Below the pieces are notes generated by a model, which worked only from the letters and a program-made list of their open reading frames with translations, ran no database searches and was not told the DNA's origin. From assembly GCA_021432635.1 (NCBI GenBank), contig MU270042.1:618782-651645 (forward strand): 32,864 nucleotides of DNA, written 5' to 3'. Every line of letters begins with the position of its first letter. Position 1 is the stretch's first letter. Both the position numbers and the translations under genes were made by a program. The DNA is from Thozetella sp. PMI_491. Taxonomy: Eukaryota; Ascomycota; Sordariomycetes; Chaetosphaeriales; Chaetosphaeriaceae. Positions 9,541 to 19,885 of this stretch are shown here, in pieces.

Positions 9541-11343
9541 CTTATATAATATATCTTATTAATAAATAATTAGATCGCTATTATTACTAATAGTATAAAA
9601 ATAGTCTAAAAATATATCTAAGAGGTTTTTAAGGTTAACAGGTTATAAGTATATATTACACTAGTTAAAAAGTAAGATATAAGTAGTTAAACACTAGATT
9701 ATCTAATATATTAATCCCTAACTCTCTTATTTTTTTATTAATACAAGCAGCTCTTAGTCCTTAAGATAAAAGAGGATCTAATATATAGTAAGTATAAGCC
9801 TATAAAGCGTTAAAAACTATATATTAGCCCATATAAAGCCTAAAGCCTAGGCAATTATCACATATATATACTAAGTAATAGTATAAAAGGAAATATAGCT
9901 CTAGCCTAGGTATTTATAGCTATTATACTATATAAAAAAGACATTTATAACTACTCCTAGGTTATACTACTTTATCTAATTCCCTATAGCAAAGTATAAC
10001 CTAGTAACTAAGCCTCTTTTATAACTAGTGTTATAAAAAAGGTAGTATATTATATCTTAGTAAAAAATAAGTAGCTAGTCCTAAGAAAAGTTATACAGTA
10101 TATTTTAGTAAAGCTTAAGGTTCTTTTAGTGCTTATTATATATATAGGCCTAGATATTAAGATTAAACTAGTAGAGGTAAAAGCTAGACAGAAGCTTAAA
10201 CTACTCTTCCTTAAGCTAATAATACTAGCCTATAGGATAACCTAGTAAGGCAATATCATACTCTTAAAAAAGCTATTATATTAAGAGGAGTATAATATAT
10301 ACGTTTTAAGCCTATTAGATCTACTGCCACTAGTATATATATTCTTAGTATAAAAGTATATTCCCCATTAAAAAGTAATGCCTAGCCTCGGGGTAAAACT
10401 CTTATATTACCTAGTAAAACAAGCTAGGCTACTACTAGTTAAAGCTATATATATATATAACCTACTAAAAGCCTAGGCCCTACTACTTTTATATAGCTAG
10501 CTCCTTACTATTTCTATCAGTATTAGTCCTGCCTATATAGGCTAAGATATCCTCCTACTAGTCCCTAAAAAGTAGTAAATTAAATTAGATTAAGTTATTA
10601 CTATAAGAATAATAAAATAAGTAGAGGGCTATTATTATCCCTATTATTTTATTAAGTATATATATTAGGCTAATATAGTTAAGTATATACTTAAAGAGTA
10701 GGTAAGAGTAGTTAATCTAAGTATATAAAAAAAAGACTATCTCTTAATATATATTAAATATAAATTAAGATAATAAGGCTATAAAGAAAGGTTTATTATC
10801 TGCTTTGTTTAGCGTGTCTACCCTGCTCTTTTACGACATATAAAGCTAAGAGAAGAGGGCTAGGGTAATATAATACTCTTCTTATACTTTATAAAAGCTA
10901 TTAGCTGCCTTATATGTTATAAGTATAATATAGTCCTAGCTTTATATATAAGTATGTTATAACTATTTATTATTAAAGCCCCTAGCCCTATTACCCTCTA
11001 TAAGCTAGTAGTAATAGTATAGGTTAAGCATAAAGCTTTTATAAACAACTATCTAAAAGGTATATACTAAATAAGTATTAAACAACAACTTAATAAAGTT
11101 ATAAAACTATAAGTAGACCAGGCTAGCTATATACTTAAAGCCACTAAAGTTAGTCTTAATAATTATTACCCTAGCTTCCCCTATTATAGTAAAGAGGTAA
11201 AAGACAAGACTAAGTTATATATAGCTATACTAGCTGCCTATTAAAGGTATTAAAGTATATTAAAAAGCTATAGTATTAATAGTCTAAAGATTAATACTAC
11301 TATATTATAGCTACTACTTAAGCTACTTTAAAGCCTTATATAA
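9541..11343 (+). pseudogene. Unidentified RIP-inactivated coding region (plus member of convergent pair 1)
   Basis: One frame can be followed for about 600 codons from roughly 9541 to the cluster of stops at 11308-11343 with no indel; stops before that are TAA and TAG only. Charged and hydrophobic residues alternate as in a real protein, whereas the antisense translation is hydrophobic. Local landmarks are L-R-H-I-K-L-R-E-E-G at about 10835-10860, C-L-I-C at about 10910 and K-E-V-K-D-K-T-K-L-Y at about 11190-11220. The Cys pair does not make a defined zinc finger. No family was recognised. The frame ends tail to tail with the minus-strand frame from 13335, overlapping it by roughly 50 to 85 bp. 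No ATG start could be chosen. Confidence 0.5.
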
Positions 11344-13335
11344 TAGCTATTCCTCAGCTATATAAGTGTTTTTATTATTATTATTATAGTTATCACTATA
11401 TACAAGGGTTTTACCATTATTTTTATCCCTATCTTTATCAGTATAAGCTATTACAAGCCTATACAGCCACTAAAAACACTCTTTATAGGTAGATAAGAGG
11501 TAGTAGTTCTACTAGAGATACGTCTTAGCTATAAGTTCTTCTAAGTATACTAAACTAGGCAGGGCAGTTGCCTAAAAGATAACCTAACAGCTAAGGTTAA
11601 AAAAGACATAGTCTATATCTAGCTAATACTTATTAAAATATATCTACTAGCTTTATAAAAAACAGTTAAATATAATAGTAAAAATAACACCAGCTATCTC
11701 CCTAACCTTAAGAAAGTAAAGCTTACTGCCTTTCTAATTAATAAACAATAAGAAATCCCTAAATAATATATTAAACTTAGGATATATACCTATATACTTA
11801 TATAACTCCTAGTTAAGGCATATAAGATATTAAAGTAGGATCTTATAGCCTAAAATTTACCTATAGCCCTTAGAAGTTAGATCCTATAACAGGTCTAGGT
11901 TTTCTAGTGCTTCTCTCTCCTCTTCTTTTATTAGCTTTTAAAAGCTAAAACCCTTAGTATAGGCAAGAATATTAGCCCTAGTATAAACTATTAACTTAAA
12001 GATATAGATAAAATAGTTACTATTCTCCTTATATACTATATAAAAAGCTAATAAGAAGAGTATATTAAACCAGGCAGAATATTAGTTATTTAAAAATAAT
12101 AAATAGGTAAGTTTAAACTATATCTACTAGCCTATAGTTAGATAATAGTAGAGGCAAGAGAAAAAGGTATATATAAGTACTTACAGCTTCTACTTAATAA
12201 CCTAGTTAAGGGTAAAATATAAAATATAATAGAGTAATACTAGCTTTTATAAAGCCTTAAACAGTATCTCTAATAGTAGTAGCACTAGGAGGCTAAGGTA
12301 GATATTTACAGTAAGGTTTATAAAGTAATAAATATTAGGGAACTAATAAAGACCCTAATATATAAAGATAAATAAGTTAAAGAAGAAATAATTACTATTA
12401 ATATCTTATAAAGCTATAAAGAGATATATATAGCTTATATCCTAGCTATAATAAATAGTAAAGTAAAAGTATAAAAATACACTACTATTAACACTTTCCT
12501 TAAAGGCTTATTAATAGTAAAGCACTTTTAAATATATTAAAAGGCTAATATAGCTAGACTTAAATATAATTAAAAATAGTAAGCTATTTAAGATACTAAC
12601 TAGGTTGCCCTTGTCTGCCCTATTTATATTATCCTAATAAGTATTAAATCTAGACAAAAGTAAATAGCCTTATAAAACTATAATAATATTCTCTAGGCTA
12701 TAATATTATTAACTAATTATTATTAGCTCTGCCCTAAGCTTTAATAATATTACTATAATAAAAGGTATTATATAAAGTATAACTATTTAATAGATAATAT
12801 TATAAGCCGCCTAGGCTGCCTTATATATACCTAAAGGGCAACCTAACAGGTAAAAGAAAGACTAGATAAAACAATAAGTAATATAGTTTATAAGAGTAAT
12901 ACTAAGCACTATGTTGTCAGCTAGGCCTTACTCCCTTATACTAACTTACACCTCTTATACTATAGATATATCTATATTAAAGGCTATAATAACCCCTTTC
13001 TTACTCTTTTTATCACTTATATCTTTAATAATATCTTCCTCCTCCTTAGCTAGTATTAGTATTTTACTAAGGGTTATATATAACACTACCTCTTCTATAT
13101 TATAAATATCCTCCTCTTCCTTATTGCTTAGATTATTATCCTTACTGTTTAAACTCTCTCTACCACTATTAAAACTTATAATTTTATTAGTGTTAAATAT
13201 ATTATATTAAGATTTAATAAGTACTATACTAATAAGAGGGGAGAAGGGTATATTAAACAGATTTAAGAGCTAGAAGAATAGATTAAGTAACTCTTTTACC
13301 TAAACTAATAGCTAAAGTATAACAGGTAATAACAT
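11260..13335 (-). pseudogene. Unidentified RIP-inactivated gene with acidic N-terminal region (minus member of pair 1)
   Basis: From an intact ATG at 13335-13333 one frame runs about 690 codons to a TAA at 11262-11260, with no frameshift and only TAA/TAG interruptions. Residues about 40 to 145 form a nearly stop-free Ser/Asn/Asp/Glu/Lys-rich stretch containing E-E-E-D twice, which looks disordered and acidic. A second charged block (K-E-E-E-R-E-A-L-E-N) lies near 11,910, and an Asp/Asn/Lys-rich block lies near 11,370-11,440. No catalytic motif was recognised. A short plus-strand open frame at 12911-13105 is the antisense of the acidic block and is not a gene. The frame meets the plus-strand frame at 9541-11343 tail to tail. 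Confidence 0.55.
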
Positions 13336-14084
13336 AGGTAGTTTATATAGAAATATTACTATCTTAGTAAGGGGGAGAGTAAGGCTTATAATAGGGTCTA
13401 CTACCTTATAACTAGTATTAAGGGGTATTAACTAGTAGTAATAGATAGGCTATATCTAAAGGGGAGGAGGGTTATAGGCTTAAAAGTCCCTTTAGGCATA
13501 CTAGTATTACTCTTAAGGGCTATTAGTCCCTAGATATATATATAGTTAGCCCTAGCCCTACTTAAAATCTAGACCTATAGGTGCCTAGGTGTTAGGCATA
13601 AGGTAGACAAGAGAGATATAAATATATTAAGTTCTTCCTAAGGCGATCTAATATATAAAGATAAATATTAATCGCTTTAAAGCAGAGTAGTTTAAACCCT
13701 GCCTAATAATAATAGGAACTATATAATAAGACTTAAGTAAAGTACTATATTATAACACTAAAAGAATAGAGAGGATTAAGAAAAAGTAAGTATAAAAATA
13801 CTTAGTTATAGACGTAAGGCATCTTAGATTAAGGAGAGATAATATATTAATACTAATACCTTTTAAAACTTTAATTAAAAAAGAGTAGTCTAATAAAATA
13901 TATAGTTACTAGTATAATTTAATTCTATTTCCTAAGATAAGGTATATAAAAATAAAGAGATAAAAAGAAAGAGATATCTCTTTCTCGCTAGTCTTCTCTC
14001 TCTTTAAATAGAAGAAACTAGATTAGATAAAACTAGCTAGTAAATATATACTACTACTTCTTATTATATATGTTGCTTTTAGCT
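13336..14084. other. Degraded DNA upstream of the minus-strand relic
   Basis: This 750-bp stretch should contain the promoter of the minus-strand frame beginning at 13335. A purine-rich patch (about 13945-13985) ending in the palindrome AGAGATATCTCT is present, but at 600 bp it is far from the start. GC is somewhat higher at 13440-13620, with several CCCTAG/CTAGGG strings. I could not support a gene here. Confidence 0.3.
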
Positions 14085-14290
14085 TAATAAAAGCCCCTAA
14101 GGGGGTCCTAGGCTAAAAAAGGTATCTATACAGTGATAAAATTCACTGATTAACTAGAGGGAGAGTAAGGCCTTGACCAAATAGGAATCTACACGGTGAT
14201 AAAATTCGGGATTAGCTATAGCTATAAGATATAAGGCCTTAGTAGGGCATGCCCTTATTATTACTATCAACAATACCCCTAACATAATAA
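14085..14290. repeat. Weakly mutated island with a 63-bp direct duplication
   Basis: TCTATACAGTGATAAAATTC at 14125 recurs as TCTACACGGTGATAAAATTC at 14188, and an AAGGCCTT follows each copy (14167 and 14233). The units are thus 63 to 66 bp. The region keeps CpA, CpG and TpG, contrasting with both flanks, and carries several GGGG/CCCC groups. It resembles the U3 or terminal part of an LTR-type or other repeat, but no second end was found. Confidence 0.5.
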
Positions 14291-15295
14291 AAAGAGAATT
14301 CCGTTAAAATTCAACTATATATACTATAATACTATAGTCGCTTGTTTTTATATATAATATAGTATTAGAATATACTTATAACCTAGTTTTACTTTCTAGC
14401 CTTGCCTTATATCCTAACCCTAGCCCTATCCTAAGTAGATATTACCTTATTTTTACTATAGATTTAAATTAGTTATATAGATTTATATAATAATAAGTAA
14501 AAAAGACTAGGCTTATTATTAAGTAGTTAAGCTATTTAACTTACCTAGGCGCTTAATAACTTTCTTATAGTATTTAAAAAGCTATTTAAAGCTATTAGCT
14601 TTTTAATTTTATTTTAATAATATAATATTATAAGCTAATAATAATAAAAAAGCCTTATTTATTATAGGCTAGTAAGAAAAGATAGTATTAAGGGGTAGTT
14701 AAAATATTAATCTTATCTCTCTTAAAAGCTAAAAAGCTAGGGCTAGAATAAAAGCTTATATAAATAATACTAGGTTTTTTATCTTTTTATCCTATTAGGT
14801 ATAAAGATAATTATCTATATTAAGAATAATATTAACTATAAAAGGCTCTTACCCCTAGTTTATACTAAGTTATTATATAACTTATTTTTTTACCCTAGGT
14901 TAAAATAATATACTTTATTAGCTTTTTTACTTCCTTTCTTTTCTTTTTTCTTTTATCTTTTATTTTTTCTCTTTTTTTTTCTTCTCTCTTTATAATATAT
15001 TTAATAATTTTATATCTATAAAAGCTTATATAACTAAATACTTAATAACTAAAAAATTTATAAATTATACTTTATAATATATAAAGAAATAAATCTAACT
15101 ATAACTAATTTCTTCTTATTAAAAAGTAATTAAGTAAACCTTATTATATATATAAGAAAATAGTTTAAAAGACTAGTTTATTACTTATATTTATTAATAA
15201 ATATATTTTATAAGGTATAATATAATATATACCTATACGTATTAAAATATATCCTATAAAGTATATAGTTATACCTAAGCTAGTTTATACTTTTA
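14291..15295. other. Very AT-rich DNA with a pyrimidine tract at 14921-14990
   Basis: From about 14400 the sequence becomes almost purely A, T and scattered CTAG-type remnants. A 70-bp T/C tract at 14921-14990 is simple sequence. No reading frame was followed here; the base composition is more extreme than in the relic-gene regions, which suggests either longer exposure to RIP or non-coding origin. Confidence 0.4.
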
Positions 15296-15488
15296 TTTTA
15301 TAAGGTATAAAAGTATATTACCTTATAAGGTATAAAAGTATATCCTTTTTATCTTATAAGGTATAAGAGTATATTACCTTATAAAGTATAAGAGTATATC
15401 CTTTTTACCCTATAAGGTATAAGAGTATATTACTTTATAAAGTATAAGAATATATCCTTTTTACTTTATAAAGTATAAAAGTATATCC
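15296..15488. repeat. Palindromic minisatellite, ~22-bp unit in a ~55-bp higher-order unit
   Basis: Seven copies of TTATAARGTATAARARTATAT lie between 15296 and 15488. They are arranged as pairs separated by ATCCTTTTTA-like spacers, giving a higher-order period near 55 bp. Where two copies abut, TACCTTATAAGGTA forms a perfect 14-bp palindrome. Related single copies occur around 15210-15260 and 15540. Variation between copies is mainly A/G transitions. Confidence 0.7.
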
Positions 15489-16283
15489 TCTATTAAGTTA
15501 TATCTATTAATTATATTATCTACCTTAAGCACTTAGTACCTTATAAAGTATAATACTCTTATATTTCCTACTTTTAATCCTAACTTATTATACTTAAAAA
15601 GCTCTCTTAATAAAGTAATACTAATAAAGTTAAAGCTTAAAGCCTTATAAATAATAAAGACTTTATCTTTTTAACTAAATTATATTTAAAGATAAATAAC
15701 TATTTTAAGATAAAAGGCTATAATTAAACTATATATAAATAATTAAAGATTATAACTAAATATAAGAAAAATAAAGAGTTAATAAAAGATAATAAAAAAT
15801 AATAAAGAAAAAAGTATATAATATTAACTTAGGTTATTATAACTAATAAAAAAGGCTTAAAAATAATAAGATCTTAAAAGATTTAATAATAGTTATTATA
15901 TATATATATCTAATACTTTTAATAGATTATTATAATATAGTTTAGTTTTTATAATAACTATTATATATTTATAAAAGAGGATATTATAATAGTTATTATA
16001 AAATCTCTATTAAAAAGGTATAAAACTCTTTTATTAAGCCTTAAATAAGCTTAAATACTAGTATTAATAAGTTTTATTTACTACTTTATAATACTAAATA
16101 TTAATAGGATTAAGAAATTTAAGCTAATCTAAAAGCTAGAAAGAGTTATATTTATATAAGCTTATACCTAGATAGTTAAACTATATACCTAGGTATTAAT
16201 TCCCTTATTTATTAAAATTTATATTTTTTATTTATCTTCTTCTTTTTAATTTAATATTTTATATATCTTTAATATAATTATAA
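15489..16283. other. AT-rich DNA up to the assembly gap
   Basis: About 800 bp of extreme TA-rich sequence without a frame, fold or repeat I can support, other than short A/T runs. It ends at the gap of unknown bases. Confidence 0.4.
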
Positions 16284-16388
16284 NNNNNNNNNNNNNNNNN
16301 NNNNNNNNNNNNNNNNNNNNNNNNNNNNNNNNNNNNNNNNNNNNNNNNNNNNNNNNNNNNNNNNNNNNNNNNNNNNNNNNNNNNNNNN
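16284..16388. other. Assembly gap (105 N)
   Basis: One hundred and five undetermined bases. The sequence just before and just after is almost pure A/T, and two satellites begin 244 bp downstream, so the gap most likely reflects a low-complexity or repeat collapse. Sequence on the two sides may not be truly adjacent. Confidence 0.98.
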
Positions 16389-16631
16389 TATTTATATATA
16401 TTAATATACTTAATATAAATATATTATTATATTATTTTATAATTTATAAAATTATATATAAATATATAATATTTAATTATAAAATAAAATATCTTAATAT
16501 ATTATCTTATTATATTATTATATTCTTTATATTATATATTTTTTAAATTAATATATTTTTAATATAATAATAATTAAAAAATATTAAAATATAATATAAT
16601 AAAGAATATTATAAATATAATTTTTACCTTT
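16389..16631. other. Near-pure A/T stretch after the gap
   Basis: Almost no G or C for 230 bp. It contains many short self-complementary ATATAT and TTAAT strings. No gene or defined repeat unit is visible. Confidence 0.5.
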
Positions 16632-16948
16632 AAAATATCACTATAATTTCCACCCCTAAAATATCACTAGAATTTCTACCTCTAAGATATCACTATAATT
16701 TCCACCTCTAAAATATCAATATAATTTCAACCTCTAAGATATCACTACGATTTCCACCTCTAAGATATCACTATAATTTCAACCTCTAAGATATCACTAT
16801 AATTTCTATTTCTAAGATATTATTATAATTTCCACCTCTAAGATATTACTATAATTTCAACCTTTAAGATATCACTATGATTTTCATTTCTAAGATATTA
16901 TTATTATAATTTCCACCTTTAAAATATTACTACGATCTCTATATCTAA
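16632..16948. repeat. 26-bp minisatellite, about 12 copies
   Basis: A unit beginning AAGATATCACTATAATTTCC followed by ACCTCT repeats about 12 times from 16632 to 16948. Most copies carry the palindrome GATATC. Copies differ by transitions (C/T, A/G), with one copy enlarged by a short ATT insertion near 16905. CpA survives in many copies, so this array is less RIP-altered than its flanks, which fits a repeat unit too short for efficient RIP or a recent expansion. Confidence 0.88.
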
Positions 16949-16950
16949 AA

Positions 16951-17760
16951 TAAAGCTTACTAATAAAGCTAAGGCTAAATATTATCTACTTTATACTTAG
17001 TATTATAAATTATTAAACTATTAATTCCTAATAAAGCTTACTAATAAAGCTAAAGCTAAATATTATCTACTCTATACCTAGTACTATAGATTACTAGACC
17101 GTTACTTCCCGATAAAGCTTACTAATAAAGCTAAGGCTAAATATTAACTACTCTATACTTAATACTATAGATTACTAGACTATTAATTCCTGATAAAGCT
17201 TATTAATAAAACTAAGGCTAAATATTATCTACTTTATACCTAGTACTATAAATTACTAGATTATAATAATACTATATAATAGATATAAATAAGCTTTTTA
17301 TAAGGCTTATTTTACAAGACCTTAAAAATCTTATATCATAGATATAAATAAGCTTTTATATAAGCCTCTTAACACAAAAACTCTATATAATCCCTAAAGG
17401 CTTAGCCCTTAATTCCTAATAAAGCTTGCCAATAAAGCTAAAGCTAAATATCATCCACTCTATACCTAGAACTATAGAGCACTAGACTATAAAGATCTTA
17501 TATAACAGATATAAATAAGCTTTTATATAAGCCTCTTAGTAAGAGAGCTCTATATAATCCCTAGAGGCCTAGCCCTTAATTTCTAATAAAGCTTACTAAT
17601 AAAGCTAAGGCTAAATATTATCTACTTTATACTTAGTACTATAAATTATTAGACTATAATAATATTATATAGTAGATATAAATAAGCTTTTTATAAGGCT
17701 TATTTTATAAGACCTTAAGGATCTTATATTATAAATATAAATAAGCTTCTAGGTAGGTCT
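16951..17760. repeat. 81-bp satellite with higher-order structure, six copies
   Basis: A unit opening TAAAGCTTACTAATAAAGCT begins at 16951, 17032, 17113, 17193, 17420 and 17587. The first four follow at 80 to 81 bp. The last two are spaced by 227 and 167 bp because a second module with ATAAGCTTTTTATAAGGCTTAT-like inverted halves is interspersed (about 17275-17345, 17500-17545 and 17680-17750). Many HindIII-type AAGCTT sites recur. Together with the adjoining 26-bp array this forms an 1.1-kb satellite block. Confidence 0.85.
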
Positions 17761-17980
17761 TAATATAAGAGTATAATAGTACTTCTAAAGACCTAGCCCT
17801 CTATATACTTATCTTACCACCTATATATTATTACCTTAATCTAAAGCAACTAGTTTATCTATTATTAATACTTCTAATAGATAGACTATTACCTTAATAT
17901 ATAGTGTGACTAACTTATATATAGCTATATTATCGCTCTAATTTACCTCTTTATAATAGATATAAAGCATAAAGACAAAA

Positions 17981-18098
17981 GGTATAAGGTATAAGTTATA
18001 TAGTATAATATAATTAAAGTTAGGGTTTTTACACTAGTTATAAGTCTATACTATAAGAATATTTATTATATATATAGATAGCCTACTACTAGCCCTAG
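17981..18098 (+). repeat. Direct repeat, copy A (partner at 19386-19520)
   Basis: This segment contains GGTATAAGGTATAA, then AAAGTTAGGGTTTTTACAC, then a TATATATA tract and CTACTACTAGCCCT. The same order at nearly the same spacing recurs about 1.42 kb downstream; from TTAGGG to the CTACTAGCC box it is 62 bp here and 63 bp there. The pair could be remnants of two LTRs or of two copies of a dispersed repeat flanking a 1.3-kb segment. Confidence 0.5.
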
Positions 18099-18099
18099 T

Positions 18100-18905
18100 A
18101 TTTCTAATCTAGCTATTATCCCTATAGTTATACCTAGGTTAATCCTCTTAAGCTTAAATAATTCTAACTATTAAGTAGAGGCAGCACTTTATCTTATACT
18201 TTATATTAGTAATTAAATAGTCTAAAGTAATTAATTCTAGTAAAATAAGACTAATACTAAGGCTAGTATAGCAGTCTACCTAGTTATATAGGTAGCTTAT
18301 AATATTAAAGATAGGCTATATTATCTAGCTATATATTTCTATCCTAACTTACTATTAATATACTACCCCTACCTATAATAATATCCTCTTACTCGTTATA
18401 TATATACTACTTCTTTATACCTCTTTAGTCATTATTATCTATTATATAATAAATACCCTCTAGTTATAAGTCAAGTAAAAGTATATCAAGCGTAATTAAG
18501 TACTATAAACTATTATATACTATCTATTCCAAGCATATAATACTCTTTTCTATCGCCTTTATTATAATATCTAAATAACTATTAGAGATCTCCTCTAGTA
18601 TATTATAAGTACTATCTTAAATATAAATGTTATAATAATACTAACTAAAGCCTGCTAAAGGTCTTTAAGGGATAGGGCAGTGTTAACAGGTATGCCAATA
18701 GCGTTACACTCTAGGGCACTTAGCAGCCAGCCTACTGTTTAATATCTAAGGGGGGGGGGGGGGGTTAGTAATAGCTAGCAGTAGTATAAAGTATATAGCA
18801 GAAGTACCTTGCCTTAAAGAGGGATAAGTAGGCAGTAAAAGGTTAAAGCAGTTATAATACTTTAATAAGTAGGAAGTGAGACATAAAGCAGGATAGTCTT
18901 AGCTA
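18100..18905 (-). pseudogene. Unidentified RIP-inactivated coding region with a proline-run (C15)
   Basis: On the minus strand one frame can be read from about 18905 to 18100. Its first 50 codons, down to the polyC tract at 18764-18750, have no stop, which is rare in this window. The tract encodes five prolines. Downstream the frame holds a Cys/His/Trp-containing section (R-Y-W-H-T-C near 18695) and an acidic section with E-E-I-S-N-S near 18590. Several stops follow, all TAA or TAG. The region 18650-18960 keeps CpA and TpG well. No family is recognised; the frame may be wrong on one side of the C-tract if its length is misread. Confidence 0.38.
18750..18764. repeat. Homopolymer of 15 G
   Basis: A perfect 15-base G run in otherwise TA-rich DNA. 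On the minus strand it would code for five prolines inside a relic frame. RIP cannot create such a run; it is an inherited or expanded homopolymer, and its length may be inaccurate in the assembly. Confidence 0.9.
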
Positions 18906-19885
18906 TAGTATTATTATATAAAGTAGTAAGGTTCTAAGGTATTAGGGAGGTTTATATTATATTAAAAAAACTACTATTATTAAATAAGGCAAGCTACTCT
19001 AATAATTATTAAGATAGTTAGTAATACGTAGTAAAAGTAAAAGATAAGAGTAAGAAGGCAAAAAAATAACAGTATTAAGAGTATAATAATATAGTTACTT
19101 TTACCTCTAGACTTATAAAAGGCAGGATGGAATATAGTAATAATATTATTTAATAGTTTATCCCTCCTAGTAATAATTTACTACTATTCTTTAGTTAAGT
19201 CTATTAGCTTACTAATTATTAGATATATAAGGACTATTTTTATCTTTATATTAACTCTTATATTACTCTTAGACTAGCTATAATAGCTTATTAATATAAT
19301 TTATAAACTATTAATATAGTTATAATAACTTATTAGTTTATATAATAGCTACTTTTTATAGGGGCTAATATATAATAAGATATAAGGTATATAAGGTATA
19401 AAATATAAAGTAAGAGGTAAAAGGCATAAAATAAAGTATTAAGTTAGGGTATTTACACGGCTATCTATACTCTAAGGATAGTATTATATATATATATATA
19501 ACAGCTAGCTACTAGCCTTAGGATCTTATGTTTTATACTTTATCTCTATAGTTAGTTCCTATTTAGTCTTTTATAAGCTTAGATAATACTAAGTATTAAG
19601 TATATATACTACTTTTTCTCCTACTATATATTAGCGATAAGATGGTTAAGATAGACAACTATAAGTAATATAAGGGTGGTATAAAGGCTATCTTAATAGT
19701 CTATCTAGTCATAGTACTAGTTTATAATAATAATAATAACAACTAGGCTCTTATATATAAAGTTATAGACTATACCTATAATTTTATCCCAGATATAAAT
19801 ATTAGTATAATACTAAGGGCAGCCCTAGAATAGGCTGTGTTAAATAATATAGCTTTTATTAGTGATTATAATAGGGTTGTTAAAC
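18906..19885. other. Degraded DNA containing repeat copy B (19386-19520)
   Basis: Contains the second copy of the GGTATAAGG / TTAGGGTATTTACAC / CTACTAGCC repeat at 19386-19520. A TATATA tract lies at 19487-19500. From about 19630 to 19885 the plus strand looks coding in places and may be the 5' part of the next relic, but in-frame stops are dense. No other feature was supported. Confidence 0.4.
19386..19520 (+). repeat. Direct repeat, copy B (partner at 17981-18098)
   Basis: Carries the same ordered boxes as copy A: GGTATATAAGGTATAA, AAGTTAGGGTATTTACAC and CTACTAGCCTTA, in the same orientation. Copy B is slightly longer before the TTAGGG box. It keeps a CpG after TTTACA that copy A has lost, so copy B looks less mutated. 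Confidence 0.5.

Noticed and set aside
12911..13105. 64-codon open frame on the plus strand
   Set aside because: It is the antisense of the acidic, nearly stop-free part of the minus-strand relic at 13335-11260; its Ser/Leu/Ile-rich product mirrors Glu/Asp/Lys codons on the other strand.
14400..16620. Mitochondrial or apicomplexan-like AT-rich DNA
   Set aside because: The flanking relic frames and the CpA/TpG loss point to RIP in a nuclear fungal repeat region; no mitochondrial gene, rRNA or tRNA set is present.
16632..17760. CRISPR-like array
   Set aside because: Units are directly contiguous with no unique spacers, and the context is eukaryotic RIP-altered DNA.
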